NCBI RefSeq assembly: GCF_900182955.1
Contig: NZ_FXUL01000006.1
Location: 62,001-126,000, forward strand
Origin: Noviherbaspirillum suwonense
GTDB taxonomy: Bacteria > Pseudomonadota > Gammaproteobacteria > Burkholderiales > Burkholderiaceae_D
DNA: 64,000 nt
Direction of reading: 5' to 3'
The notes beneath the pieces are model-generated. The model did not search any database. It was not told the origin of the DNA and saw only the letters and a list, made by a program, of their open reading frames with translations. Positions 37,149-46,260 of the stretch are shown piece by piece. The translations under genes and the position numbers were made by a program. Each line of letters starts with the position of its first letter. The stretch's first letter is position 1.

Positions 37149-38028
37149 CGTGGACCGGCAGCGCGGCCAGCCGTTCCAGCGCGGCGGCGAGCCTGTCGCG
37201 GCCTGCGGCGGACATCGGCGTCATCGGCAGGCGCAGTTCATCGCGGATGCGGCCCTGCAGCGCCAGCGCCGCCTTGACCGGGCCGGGATTGGGCTCGGAA
37301 AACAGCAGCCGCATCAGCGGCAGCAGCGCATGGAACAGCGTGCGGGCGGCGGCGATGTCGCCTGCGCGCACCAGGTCGCGCAGGCGGACATACAGGTCCG
37401 GCCGGATATGCGCGGCCGCAGAGATTGCGCCATGGCCGCCCAGGCACAGCGTGGCGAGGATGGACGGGTCGTCGCCGCACAGCACGTTCAGTCCGGTCTG
37501 GCCGATCAGGTCCATCAGCTGGGACTGGTTGCCGCCGCACTGCTTGACCGCGACGAAGCGCCGGTCCTCCGCGAGCGCAATGAACGTGGGCAGCTCGATG
37601 GCGACGCCGGTGCGTGCCGGGATGTTATAGAGAATGACCGGAAGGTCCGTTGCCGACGCGATTTCCCGGAAATGCGCGAGTATTCCCTGCTGCGACGGGC
37701 AGACATAGGATGGCGGCGAGACCAGCAGGGCCTGTGCGCCGGTCTCGCTGCAGCGGGCCGCTCTCCCGGCGACCGCGCGGGTGTCGCTGCCGGCAAGGCC
37801 CATCGCGATGCGGCAGTGCGAGCCGGCGGCTTCGCAGACCGCGGACAGCATCGCCGCCTGCTCGCTTTCCTCCAGGGTCGCCGCTTCGCCTGTGGTGCCG
37901 CAGACCACGATGCCGTCGATGCCGCTGCCGGCAAGCTCGTCTGCAAGGCATTGCGCGGCGTCGAAATCGACCGCGCCGTTGCGGAATGGCGTGACGATGG
38001 GTATCCAGATGCCGTCGGGGGCTGACAT
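37126..38028 (-). CDS. DapA-family class I lyase (dihydrodipicolinate synthase-like)
   Basis: A 300-residue TIM-barrel aldolase. ATG 38028 is supported by AGGAAAG upstream. GIVVCGTTGEAATL is the pyruvate-binding loop, VILYNIPARTG carries Y134 and FVAVKQCGG carries the Schiff-base K162. The residue after the lysine is Gln, where true DapA usually has Glu, so a sugar-acid or N-acetylneuraminate type aldolase is possible. The gene overlaps corA by 23 bp tail to tail. Confidence 0.85.
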   Translation of the reverse strand: MSAPDGIWIPIVTPFRNGAVDFDAAQCLADELAGSGIDGIVVCGTTGEAATLEESEQAAMLSAVCEAAGSHCRIAMGLAGSDTRAVAGRAARCSETGAQALLVSPPSYVCPSQQGILAHFREIASATDLPVILYNIPARTGVAIELPTFIALAEDRRFVAVKQCGGNQSQLMDLIGQTGLNVLCGDDPSILATLCLGGHGAISAAAHIRPDLYVRLRDLVRAGDIAAARTLFHALLPLMRLLFSEPNPGPVKAALALQGRIRDELRLPMTPMSAAGRDRLAAALERLAALPVHATASPIS

Positions 38029-38075
38029 GGCGCGTGCTTTCCTGAGTGTGTGGAAGGGGGGAGGGCGGATGCGCT

Positions 38076-38540
38076 CTAGACGCGAACGATGGCGCCGAAT
38101 TCGGCGCTGGGCAGCGTGCGCATGACGATGTCCATGATGCGGTCGGCGGCCGGCCTGCTCAGGCACAGCCATACCTTCATCTTCGTCGCATGGGCGACCG
38201 GCTGTATGCACATGAAGGACACGAGTTCGCCGCAGTTCCCCATGACCAGGTGCCTCAGTTCGGTGACGCCGCGCGCGTCGACCGTGATCTGCATCATGAA
38301 GGATTGCGCGGCTTCGCTGGCCGCAGCGGATGCAGGGGCAGCGGCCTGGCTGCCTGTCCATCCGGACGGGTCGGTGCTGCGCAGCCTGGGATGCGGGGAA
38401 AGGGCGTTCGGCGCGATGCCGGAAGAGCTTGGGGAAGGACGGACCAGCGACACCGGCAGGACCCTCGCCGGCTTTTTTACGGAGTCTGCAACGTGCAGGA
38501 AGAAAGGCGACTGCGTTCGCATCAAGGTCAGGCGATTCAT
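38076..38540 (-). CDS. Hypothetical protein with a small C-terminal ACT-like domain
   Basis: A 154-residue frame from ATG 38540 (MNRLTLMRTQSPFF). The first 80 residues are a Pro/Ser/Ala-rich, probably disordered stretch. The last 70 (FMMQITVDARGVTELRHLVMGNCGELVSFMCIQPVAHATKMKVWLCLS...DIVMRTLPSAEFGAIV) have the strand-helix-strand-strand-helix-strand pattern of ACT-type ligand-binding folds. It lies 47 bp upstream of the DapA-like gene on the same strand, so the two may form an operon. The ribosome-binding site is weak. Confidence 0.5.
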   Translation of the reverse strand: MNRLTLMRTQSPFFLHVADSVKKPARVLPVSLVRPSPSSSGIAPNALSPHPRLRSTDPSGWTGSQAAAPASAAASEAAQSFMMQITVDARGVTELRHLVMGNCGELVSFMCIQPVAHATKMKVWLCLSRPAADRIMDIVMRTLPSAEFGAIVRV

Positions 38541-38790
38541 GGAGAACCTACTCGTTATGTCGATGCGATGCAGGTTAGCCGATGGCGGATAAAAATTAGC
38601 TAAAAAGACAGGCGCGCAGCGTAAAGGGCTCGTAAAGACTTGCACATTTACAGAATCGTTACGGCGGATGCCGTTTTCTTTATCCAGAATTTACTGGCCC
38701 GGTGCTAGGCTTTCCTGGGCTTCGACGATCCGTGTCGGAGCGCAGCAGCCAATCAACCCGGGCACGGGAAACCGTGCCGATGGAGTACCC

Positions 38791-39228
38791 ATGTTCCGGA
38801 ACATACTGGTGGTCGAGCATTCCCTGCAAAGGTCGGACAAACCCTTTCTCGCGGCCGTCGAATTCTCAAGGCTGCATCGCAGCAGCATCGTCGATCTGTC
38901 GATCGTCGAGCCCCGGCTCTACAACGGCAGCGACGAGCAGGCCAGGCATGACGGCGCGCTGGTGGAGCGGGAGCGCCGCCTCGTTGCGCATCATGTCCTT
39001 GACGACCATGTCACCACTGCCCGGCAGGCGCAGCTGGCATGCAAGGCTTTCATCGTGCAGTCGCAGACGCCTTCGGTCGAGATCCTGAACGTGGCGCGCA
39101 GCGAAGGCTGCGACGTGATCTTCATCGCGGCGCAGAAGCGACAGGGATTCTTCGTCAAGCTCCTGGAGGAAAGCGAAATGGACTGGGTGATCCAGCACGC
39201 GCAGGTGCCGGTGCTGGTCTTCCCCTGA
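38791..39228 (+). CDS. UspA-type universal stress protein
   Basis: A 145-residue protein from ATG 38791 (MFRNILVVEHSLQRSDKPFLAAVEFSRLHRSSIVDLSIVEP), with GGAG upstream. The first strand-helix-strand and the final QHAQVPVLVFP, after GCDVIFIAAQKRQG, fit the UspA fold. The ATP-binding G-x2-G-x9-G-S/T motif is not clear, so it may belong to the non-ATP-binding group. It stands alone between convergent or divergent neighbours. Confidence 0.75.
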   Translation: MFRNILVVEHSLQRSDKPFLAAVEFSRLHRSSIVDLSIVEPRLYNGSDEQARHDGALVERERRLVAHHVLDDHVTTARQAQLACKAFIVQSQTPSVEILNVARSEGCDVIFIAAQKRQGFFVKLLEESEMDWVIQHAQVPVLVFP

Positions 39229-39295
39229 CGCCAACGCCGGCTGCTGGCCGGCGCTCGCGTCTCCGCCCCCGGCGGAAGGGATGACGTGTTGAAAG

Positions 39296-39325
39296 CCCGG
39301 ATCGCAGGCGTTGCGGCGATCCGGG
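39296..39325 (-). terminator. Perfect 10-bp hairpin, likely terminator of the esterase gene
   Basis: CCCGGATCGC (39296-39305) pairs with GCGATCCGGG (39316-39325) around a 10-base loop. On the minus strand it follows the esterase stop after 12 bp and leads to a short GCTTTC stretch. It may also end transcription of the stress gene from the other side. Confidence 0.6.
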
Positions 39326-39337
39326 TACGACGCAGGC

Positions 39338-40390
39338 TTACATGCCCTTTGCCGAGAATGCCGCCTTCAGCTGGTCGGCCGCCAGCTTCTCCGCTTCCTT
39401 TGCCTTGGGCACGACCGCGCCCATGCCGAAGAACTCGTGCGCGACGCCCTTGTACTCCTTGTAGGTCACCTTGACGCCATCCTTCTTCAGGCGGTCTGCG
39501 TAGGCCTTGCCCTCGGACAGCAGCGGATCGATCTCCGCGGCGATGATGGTGGCTGACGGCAGGCCTTTCAGCGTCGCGGCCTTCATCGGCACCGCGTAGG
39601 GATTGCTGCCGTCCTCTTCCTTCGCGGAGTAGTGCTTGAAGAACCACTGCATCATCGGCTTGTTCAGCGGCTTGGCCTGTTCGTTGCGCTGGTACGAAGG
39701 CGTGTTCATGTCATTGTTCACGACCGGGTAGACGAGGAGCTGGTGCACCGGCAGCGGCTCCTTCTTGTCGCGCGCCATCATCGAGACGACAGTGGCGAGA
39801 TTGCCGCCGGCGCTTTCGCCGCCGACCGCGATCCGCTTCGGATCGCCGTTGATTTCCTTCGCATGATGGACGACCCAGGTGTAGGCGGCATATGCGTCAT
39901 TGGCTGCGGCGGGGAACTTGTTTTCCGGCGCCTGGTGATAATCGACAGCCACCATGATCGCCTTCGCCATCTTGGCCAATGCGCGGGGCGACGCGTCATA
40001 GGTCTGGGTGTCGGCAATGACGAAGCCGCCGCCGTGGTAATAGACCATGACCGGGAATGGGCCCTTGCCTTCTGGCGTATAGACATGCACCGGGATGTCG
40101 CCGATGGGGCCGGGGACTGTCATGTCCCTGACGGTGACCCCGGCTTCCGGTTCCGTACTCTTGCCCATGTCCTGCAGCACCTTCTTGACCGCGTCGGCCG
40201 GCGTTGGCTGCTTGCGCGCCTCTTCCGGCGTCAGCGTCTCGATCGGCTTGCCGCCCAGCGAGGCGAGGGCGTCGAGCACTTTCTGCATGGCGGGGTCAGC
40301 CTTGGGAGGCTGCTGCGCGGACTGCGCATGGGTAAGGCCGGCGGCGAAGGTCAGGGCGACTGCGGAAAGGATAAGCGGGGTCTTCTTCAT
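39338..40390 (-). CDS. Secreted HSL-type alpha/beta hydrolase (esterase)
   Basis: A 350-residue protein. ATG 40390 starts a signal peptide (MKKTPLILSAVALTFAAGLTHAQ). HGGG at 119-122 is the oxyanion-hole motif of the hormone-sensitive-lipase family and GESAGG carries nucleophile S193. The Asp and His of the triad are expected in IAAEIDPL and GVAHEFFG. It should hydrolyse short-chain esters in the periplasm. No operon partner is evident. Confidence 0.9.
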   Translation of the reverse strand: MKKTPLILSAVALTFAAGLTHAQSAQQPPKADPAMQKVLDALASLGGKPIETLTPEEARKQPTPADAVKKVLQDMGKSTEPEAGVTVRDMTVPGPIGDIPVHVYTPEGKGPFPVMVYYHGGGFVIADTQTYDASPRALAKMAKAIMVAVDYHQAPENKFPAAANDAYAAYTWVVHHAKEINGDPKRIAVGGESAGGNLATVVSMMARDKKEPLPVHQLLVYPVVNNDMNTPSYQRNEQAKPLNKPMMQWFFKHYSAKEEDGSNPYAVPMKAATLKGLPSATIIAAEIDPLLSEGKAYADRLKKDGVKVTYKEYKGVAHEFFGMGAVVPKAKEAEKLAADQLKAAFSAKGM

Positions 40391-40584
40391 TGTTGGCTTC
40401 TTCTGTTTAGTGTAGCGATGGATGAACGGCGCAACCGCGGGCGGGCCGCGGGTGCGCATGCCGTTTAGAGCCGTTTTGACAACAAAGTTCTTGCTGGGCG
40501 ACGATGGATGCCGGTCTTATGCAGATCGGTTGATGAAAGATAACGCAGTCGATCCTGCGCAATGCCGGGCCCGGCCCGGGGCTG

Positions 40585-41583
40585 CTATTGCGCGGTCAGC
40601 TGAAGCAGCACGCCCCAGTACTGCAGGTTGAGGTTGCCGTCCTCGCAGGTGCTGTCGCGGCCGCAGGCGCTGCCGGCAGTCACCGGATGCCGGGCCGGGT
40701 CGTGGCTGAGCGACAGCCGGTTTTCCTCGTTCAGCCGCAGCCTGCGGCGTGCAATCGACTGCACGACATTGCCGCCCACGGTCTCGATCTTCTTTGCGCC
40801 GGCATCGACCTCGACCACTACCTCGCAGTGCGCGGGCGCCGCAAAGCCGGGCCGCAGCGCAGCGGACTGCCATGCCGCAAAGTCCCTGAGCAGCGGCGTG
40901 CCGCGCGAGTAGCACAGCAGGTCGCCGACCGCGGGCACGGTCGTGCGCGGGTCGCAGGCGCGGTACGCATAGCCGTCCGGCTGCTGCAAGGCGCGCTGCA
41001 CGTATTGCCAGTGCGCGGAGGCGAAGCGGAACTGCTGCGGCGTCAGGCCGGCCTTGTCCATCAGGTAGGAGATGAAGGCGGCCGACCATGGCGAGTCGTT
41101 CATCGCCGCACGCACCGCGGCCTGGCGCAGCGTGTCATTGCCGTCGTCGCCGGCGCGCGGGATCAGGTCGCGCAGGCGCGTCTCGCTGGCCCGGCCGGCG
41201 GCGAGCGGGTCGTCCAGCAGTCCCGGCACCGCGATCACCTTGCGGCCCCAGGCTTCGCCCGGCACATGCCTTTCCAGCGCCAGCCAGTACTCCCAGACCC
41301 GCCGCCATGCATAACGCCCGGACTGCGCGGCGTCGGCAGCGCCGGTGTCCGGGTCGCGCAGCAGTTCGGTTTCGGATTCGGTTGCGCCGGCTTTCCACAA
41401 GGCGCCGCCGGCATTGATGCGGTGGCCGCTGAACTGCGCATACTCATCCAGCGCGATTTGGGCGATGGCCCGCGCCAGCGGTCCCGGCGTCGCCGCGCGC
41501 GGGCAATCGGGCGCGGCGGCAAAGGCCGCCGAGGATAGGCTGACAATCAGGAAGCCGGACAGGATGGGCAGTGACAGGCGCAT
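40585..41583 (-). CDS. DUF2272-type exported protein
   Basis: A 332-residue protein with a signal peptide (MRLSLPILSGFLIVSLSSAAFAAA). PWSAAFISYLMDKAGL and AHCEVVVEVDAGAKKIETVGGNV supply the Cys/His-type pattern of DUF2272, a domain related to peptidase or amidase folds and found in exported proteins. The role is unknown; cell-wall turnover is a guess. A TTG two codons upstream is an alternative start. Confidence 0.7.
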   Translation of the reverse strand: MRLSLPILSGFLIVSLSSAAFAAAPDCPRAATPGPLARAIAQIALDEYAQFSGHRINAGGALWKAGATESETELLRDPDTGAADAAQSGRYAWRRVWEYWLALERHVPGEAWGRKVIAVPGLLDDPLAAGRASETRLRDLIPRAGDDGNDTLRQAAVRAAMNDSPWSAAFISYLMDKAGLTPQQFRFASAHWQYVQRALQQPDGYAYRACDPRTTVPAVGDLLCYSRGTPLLRDFAAWQSAALRPGFAAPAHCEVVVEVDAGAKKIETVGGNVVQSIARRRLRLNEENRLSLSHDPARHPVTAGSACGRDSTCEDGNLNLQYWGVLLQLTAQ

Positions 41584-41707
41584 GGACAAGGGGAACGGAA
41601 TGCCTGGGCGCTGGCGTCATGATCGCGCGCCCGTCGTGGCGGTGCGCCATCATAACGCCACCGCAGCGCAGCGCACCGCCATGCCGGCCCGGTGCGCTGC
41701 ATTGCCG

Positions 41708-42808
41708 CTATTGCGCGGGCAGGCCCTTGCTCCAGTTGCCCCAGTTGCCGACGATCTCGCGGATCACCGGCGCAGTGGCCAGCTGCAGGTTCTTCGTGGC
41801 TGGCACGAAGCCGCCCTGTTCCGCGTAGTTCACCACCACGTCGCTGTTGCTCTGGCCGGGGTAGGGCCGGTCCATGTCAGAGCCGGAACGCAGGATCATC
41901 ACGCGCTCGAAGTCGACCCGGCCGGCGGCAGCGCCGCGGCGCAGCGCTTCCAGCGTGGAGTTGTCTTCCTGCTGGGTGGTGCAGTAGGCGGCGGCGCCGT
42001 CGGTGAGCAGCTTGCTCCAGTCCTCGGCGCGGGTCGACAGCGTGGTGCCGGCAAACCAGGTGTCGCCGGACACCGTGTCGCACTGGATCACGGCCGGCGG
42101 CTGGTTGGCCGGGGCCTGCGGATAGCGGGCGCGGAAGGCCTGTGCCTCGGCCGAGTCGCTCAGCTGCACGCCTTTCGACAATGCATAGGCCCGGTCGGCC
42201 AGCGCCGCATTGAGCTTGAACACCTCGGTGTGGTAGTCGAACTTGGGCTTCTCTGTCGGCGAGGCGGTGCCGACGCCGAAGTAGCCATAGGCCCAGCCGG
42301 CCGGGATTTCGCGGGCGTCGATCTCATGGGCGATCGAGTAGTCGACCGCGTACTTCGCCCATGCCGCCGAGCCTACCGTGCCCAGCTTGGGGTTGATGCC
42401 GGCAATGCCGGCGATGATGAAGTAGGTCTGGCGCAGGTCGAGCTGGCTGTTGTACAGCAGCGCGGAGATCGTGGCAGCGGCATTCGCATAGCCCATGTCG
42501 GTGGTGACCTGGCAGACATCGTCGGTATTGCACAGCACGTCGGGATAGCGGCTGGACAGGCCCTTGACGGTGACCTTGCGGGTCAGGCTCAGCGGCTCCT
42601 TGAACGGCGCGGCCTCGCCGCCGAACATGTTGACCACGACGACCTTGGGCGCAAGGCGCGCAGGGGTTGAGGCGGGCGCGGATGCGCTGTTGTCGTCGTT
42701 GCTGCTGCCGCAGGCGGCGAGGACCAGCGACAGGCTCGCGAGCAGGGCGCGCTGGCGCCAGGCGCCCATGGCGGGAGAGGCGGCGGTCTGATTGTTATCG
42801 AGATTCAT
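41708..42808 (-). CDS. Purine nucleoside permease-like lipoprotein (copy 1)
   Basis: A 366-residue protein from ATG 42808 (MNLDNNQTAASPAM). The hydrophobic N-terminus ends in a lipobox SLVLAACGSSND, predicting a lipid-anchored protein facing the periplasm. VVVVNMFGGEA, TDDVCQVTTDMGYANAAATISAL, IIAGIAGINPKLG and DFERVMILRSGSDMDRPYPGQ are signatures of the NUP (purine nucleoside permease) family. These are relatives of nucleoside phosphorylases, so nucleoside binding or cleavage is possible. It sits next to a paralogue. Confidence 0.8.
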   Translation of the reverse strand: MNLDNNQTAASPAMGAWRQRALLASLSLVLAACGSSNDDNSASAPASTPARLAPKVVVVNMFGGEAAPFKEPLSLTRKVTVKGLSSRYPDVLCNTDDVCQVTTDMGYANAAATISALLYNSQLDLRQTYFIIAGIAGINPKLGTVGSAAWAKYAVDYSIAHEIDAREIPAGWAYGYFGVGTASPTEKPKFDYHTEVFKLNAALADRAYALSKGVQLSDSAEAQAFRARYPQAPANQPPAVIQCDTVSGDTWFAGTTLSTRAEDWSKLLTDGAAAYCTTQQEDNSTLEALRRGAAAGRVDFERVMILRSGSDMDRPYPGQSNSDVVVNYAEQGGFVPATKNLQLATAPVIREIVGNWGNWSKGLPAQ

Positions 42809-42920
42809 TGTATGTTTTTCCGGCTGGTTATTCGATTGGTGTGAAGCGGCATGGAAGCGTGCCTGCATGCGATGACATGCGATGGCGTGGCGGCGCGGCA
42901 TTGCAGCCGGCGCGCCTGCG

Positions 42921-44000
42921 TCACGGCGTCGCCGGCACGCCGTTCTTCCAGCTGGCCCACTTGGTCACGATGTCGGTCACCAGCGGCTGGCCGGCCACGA
43001 CCAGGTTCGCGGTCGACGGGCCGAAGCCGCCCGAATTGGCCTTCAGCGACTCGGCCGCCGTCTGGCCCGGATGCGGCCGGTCGAAGTTGGACGCGGTGCG
43101 CAGCACGGCCACGCGCTGCAGGTCGAGCAGGCCGGCTTCCGCGCCGCGCTGCAGCGCCTTGTAGGTCGCGTTGTCTTCCTGCGCCGTCATGCAGTAGGTG
43201 CCCTTGTTGTCCGTCATCAGCTTGTGCCATGCGCGGGCGCGCTGGCCCAGCAGGTCGCCGTGGAACCAGGTATTGCCGGTCATCGCGTCGCACTGCGTGA
43301 CCCTGGGCGGCTGATTGCCCGGCGCGACCGCATACTGCGCACGGTAGGCCTGCGCGGTCGGCGAGTCGGTCAGGGTCGCATTGGTCGACAGCGCCAGCGC
43401 CTTCTGCAGCAGCGCCTCGTTGAGCTGGAATACCTCCGAGCCGTAATCCAGCGGCGGCTTCTCGCCCGGGGTCTTGGTATTGATGCCGAGGAAGCCGGTG
43501 TTCCATCCCGCCGGCCGCTCGCGCGCATCGATCTCCCACGACAGGTCCCAGTCCACCAGGTAGCGCGACCAGGCGGCGGTGCCGGTGGTGCCCTGCTCGG
43601 GGTCGACGCCGGCAATGCCGGCCACCAGGAAGTAGGTCTGGCTGAGGTCGAACTGGCCGCTGTAGACCAGCGCGGAAATGGATGCGGCCGCATTGGCCTT
43701 GCCCATGTCGGTGGTGACCTGGCAGACGTCGTCGGCATTGCAGTGGACCTGCGGATAAGCCGGCGACAGGCCCGGCACCGTGATGGCCTGTCCAAGCGCC
43801 AGCTTGTCTATCCACGGCTGCGCTTCGGCGACGAACATGCTGATGATCAGCACCTTCACCGGGCGCGGCGCGGTGGTCTGCGCGCCGACGCTGCTGGCAT
43901 ACCAGGCGAAGGTCAGCGCGCCTGCGGCGGCCATCGCGGCGGCCACGCGCTTGATCGGGCGAGGGGAGGAAATACCGTTGCTGCGTGATGTTGTGGTCAT
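42921..44000 (-). CDS. Purine nucleoside permease-like exported protein (copy 2)
   Basis: A 359-residue paralogue of the downstream gene, sharing TTDMGKANAAASISALVYSGQ, VAGIAGVDPEQGT and TASNFDRPHPGQ. The start is ATG 44000 (MTTTSRSNGIS). The N-terminus is a Sec-type leader ending VGAQTT, with no lipobox, so this copy should be soluble and exported while copy 1 is lipid-anchored. The two are on the same strand, 112 bp apart, and probably arose by tandem duplication. Confidence 0.8.
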   Translation of the reverse strand: MTTTSRSNGISSPRPIKRVAAAMAAAGALTFAWYASSVGAQTTAPRPVKVLIISMFVAEAQPWIDKLALGQAITVPGLSPAYPQVHCNADDVCQVTTDMGKANAAASISALVYSGQFDLSQTYFLVAGIAGVDPEQGTTGTAAWSRYLVDWDLSWEIDARERPAGWNTGFLGINTKTPGEKPPLDYGSEVFQLNEALLQKALALSTNATLTDSPTAQAYRAQYAVAPGNQPPRVTQCDAMTGNTWFHGDLLGQRARAWHKLMTDNKGTYCMTAQEDNATYKALQRGAEAGLLDLQRVAVLRTASNFDRPHPGQTAAESLKANSGGFGPSTANLVVAGQPLVTDIVTKWASWKNGVPATP

Positions 44001-44322
44001 GGGTCTCTGTAATGAAGGTGAGCGCAAGGGTATGCATGCCGTGCTCGGGCCGGCAGCAGTAATTCCATGGAGGCCGTTCGGCCCCGGTTCAAAGCAGGGG
44101 CAATGCAGGTTCCGTGCCAGATTTAACAAAGGGCAATGGGACTTTTTGCACTTCATCGAGGCAGGCCATGCGCCTGCTGTCATCTGGTGGTGCAGGCTGG
44201 GGGATTCGGCGGAGTCGGGGAGTGGGGCGGGATAAAGCGGCAGGGAAGCCATGAACTGGGGAACACCATCCCCAGGGTGCAATGCGCGACGGATCGCACC
44301 CTGGGCTGCATCGGGGCCGGTA
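44001..44322. other. Intergenic region between permease-like pair and ABC importer
   Basis: About 320 bp. It should contain the promoter of the purine-permease pair on the minus strand. No gene or strong repeat is seen. Confidence 0.5.
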
Positions 44323-45255
44323 TTACTCCTTCACCGCGCCCGTCATGCCCGACACATAGTATTCAACGAAGAACGAGTACACCACCGCCACCGGCAGCGA
44401 GCCGAGCAGCGCGCCGGCCATCAGCGCGCCCCAGTGGTAGACGTCGCCCTCGACCAGCTCGGTGACGACGCCGACCGGCACGGTCTTGACCTCCGACGAG
44501 GACACGAAGGTCAGCGCATAGATGAATTCGTTCCACGACAGCGTGAAGGCGAAGATGCCGGCCGAGATCAGGCCCGGCACCGCCAGCGGCAGGATGATCT
44601 TGACCAGGATCTGCCAGCGCGTCGCGCCATCGATCAGTGCGCATTCCTCGAGCTCGTACGGGATGGAGCGGAAGTAGCCCATCAGCAGCCAGGTGCAGAA
44701 CGGAATCAGGAAGGTCGGATAGGTCAGGATCAGCGCCCAGCGGGTGTCGAACAGGCCCAGCTTGAAGACGATCGCGGCCAGCGGGATGAAGAGGATGGAC
44801 GGCGGGATCAGGTAGGCCAGGAAGATGCCGAGTCCGACCTGCTTCGCGCCCTGGAAGCGAAGCCGTTCGATCGCGTAGGCGGCGAATACGCTCGCGGCCA
44901 GCGACGTGAAGGTGGCGACGGTGGACACGACCACGGTATTCCACATCCATTCCGGATAAGGCGTATCGAACACCAGCTTCTTGAAATGCGCCAGCGTCGG
45001 CGCCACCACCCAGAACGGGTTGCCGGACTGCGACAGCAGCTCGGCGTCCGGCTTGAAGGCGGTGATGGCCATCCAGTAGAACGGGAACAGCAGCACGAAC
45101 ACGAACAGCAGCAGGGGGATATAGACGGTGACCCAGCGCCGCGGCAGCGACTGCAGGTAGTCCATGCCCTGGCTGTCGGGCTTGTCGGCCCGGACGGCTT
45201 TCGCGGGCTTGCCCTTCGCCGGCGTCAGCGTGGTTGCGGTGTCAGCCTTGCTCAT
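44323..45255 (-). CDS. Carbohydrate ABC transporter permease (second inner-membrane subunit)
   Basis: A 310-residue protein from ATG 45255, overlapping the upstream permease stop (ATGA). Six membrane helices and the EAA loop ECALIDGATRWQILVKIILPLAVPG identify it as a MalG/UgpE-type permease. It pairs with the upstream permease to move a sugar or polyol driven by the ATPase at 47683. A Lys/Ala-rich tail precedes the first helix. Confidence 0.92.
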   Translation of the reverse strand: MSKADTATTLTPAKGKPAKAVRADKPDSQGMDYLQSLPRRWVTVYIPLLLFVFVLLFPFYWMAITAFKPDAELLSQSGNPFWVVAPTLAHFKKLVFDTPYPEWMWNTVVVSTVATFTSLAASVFAAYAIERLRFQGAKQVGLGIFLAYLIPPSILFIPLAAIVFKLGLFDTRWALILTYPTFLIPFCTWLLMGYFRSIPYELEECALIDGATRWQILVKIILPLAVPGLISAGIFAFTLSWNEFIYALTFVSSSEVKTVPVGVVTELVEGDVYHWGALMAGALLGSLPVAVVYSFFVEYYVSGMTGAVKE

Positions 45256-46151
45256 TTGTCGCCTCCCTGTTGCCAGCCGCGCCGCTGCAGGCCGAAATAC
45301 GAGAACATGATCGCCGCCAGCAGGAAGGGGATCATCATGGTGGCCAGCGCCGCGCCTTCGCCGAGCGAGCCGCCCGGTATCGCGCGCTGGAACGACAGCG
45401 TGGCCATCAGGTGCGTCGCATTGAGCGGGCCGCCGCGGGTGAGCACGTAGATCAGCTGGAAGTCGGTGAAGGTGAACAGCACCGAGAAGGTCATCACGAC
45501 CGCGATGATGGGCGTGAGCAGCGGCAGCGTGATGAAGCGGAACTGCTGCCACGGCGTGGCGCCGTCGATGGCGGCGGCCTCGTACAGCGACGGCGAGATG
45601 GTCTGCAGCCCGGCCAGCAGCGAGATGGCGACGAAGGGCACGCCGCGCCAGACATTGGCGGCGATGGTCGACAGGCGCGCATTCCACGGGTTGCCGAGGA
45701 AGTCGATGTAGCGGTCGATCAGGCCCAGCTTGACCAGCACCCAGCTGATCACCGAGAACTGCGCGTCGTACAGCCACCAGAAGGCGAGCGCCGACAGCGC
45801 GGTCGGCACGATCCAGGGCAGCAGCACCACCGCGCGGAAAAAGGACTTGAACGGCAGGTTCTTGTTCAGCAGCAGCGCCAGCCACAGGCCCAGCACGAAC
45901 TTGAGAACGCTTGCCACCGTGGTGTAGAACACCGTGTTGAACAGCGACAGCTGGGTCAGCGAGTCGCCGACCAGGTAGCTGTAATTGCCCAGGCCGATGA
46001 ACTTGCCGCTGCCGCCTATCTTGGTGTCGGTAAAGCCCAGCCACACGCCCAGGCCCAGCGGATAAGTCAGGAACACCAGCAGCAGCACCGCGGTGGGCAG
46101 CATGAACAGCAGCCCGAGCGAATTGCGGTTATTGAAAAATCGAGAAAGCAT
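45252..46151 (-). CDS. Carbohydrate ABC transporter permease (first inner-membrane subunit)
   Basis: A 299-residue protein. ATG 46151 has GGGAGG five bases upstream, so it is preferred to the GTG three bases earlier. Six helices and an EAA loop (EAAAIDGATPWQQFRFITLPLLTP) are typical of MalF/UgpA-type permeases. It works with the second permease. The DNA between it and the binding-protein gene carries a strong hairpin. Confidence 0.92.
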   Translation of the reverse strand: MLSRFFNNRNSLGLLFMLPTAVLLLVFLTYPLGLGVWLGFTDTKIGGSGKFIGLGNYSYLVGDSLTQLSLFNTVFYTTVASVLKFVLGLWLALLLNKNLPFKSFFRAVVLLPWIVPTALSALAFWWLYDAQFSVISWVLVKLGLIDRYIDFLGNPWNARLSTIAANVWRGVPFVAISLLAGLQTISPSLYEAAAIDGATPWQQFRFITLPLLTPIIAVVMTFSVLFTFTDFQLIYVLTRGGPLNATHLMATLSFQRAIPGGSLGEGAALATMMIPFLLAAIMFSYFGLQRRGWQQGGDK

Positions 46152-46224
46152 CACGTCCTCCCGTAGCCCGGCCGATTGCGCACGGCGGATGGGCGCGCGC
46201 CATCGCGGCCGCGCGCACCGTTAA

Positions 46225-46246
46225 CGCCCCGGCTCGCGCCGGGGCG
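46225..46246 (-). terminator. Strong hairpin after the ABC binding-protein gene
   Basis: A perfect 9-bp GC stem (46225-46233 with 46238-46246) and a 4-base loop lie 14 bp past the binding-protein stop on the minus strand. No T-run follows, so it is more likely an attenuator or mRNA-stabilising stem than a full terminator. Confidence 0.6.
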
Positions 46247-46260
46247 GTCGACCCAAGGCG

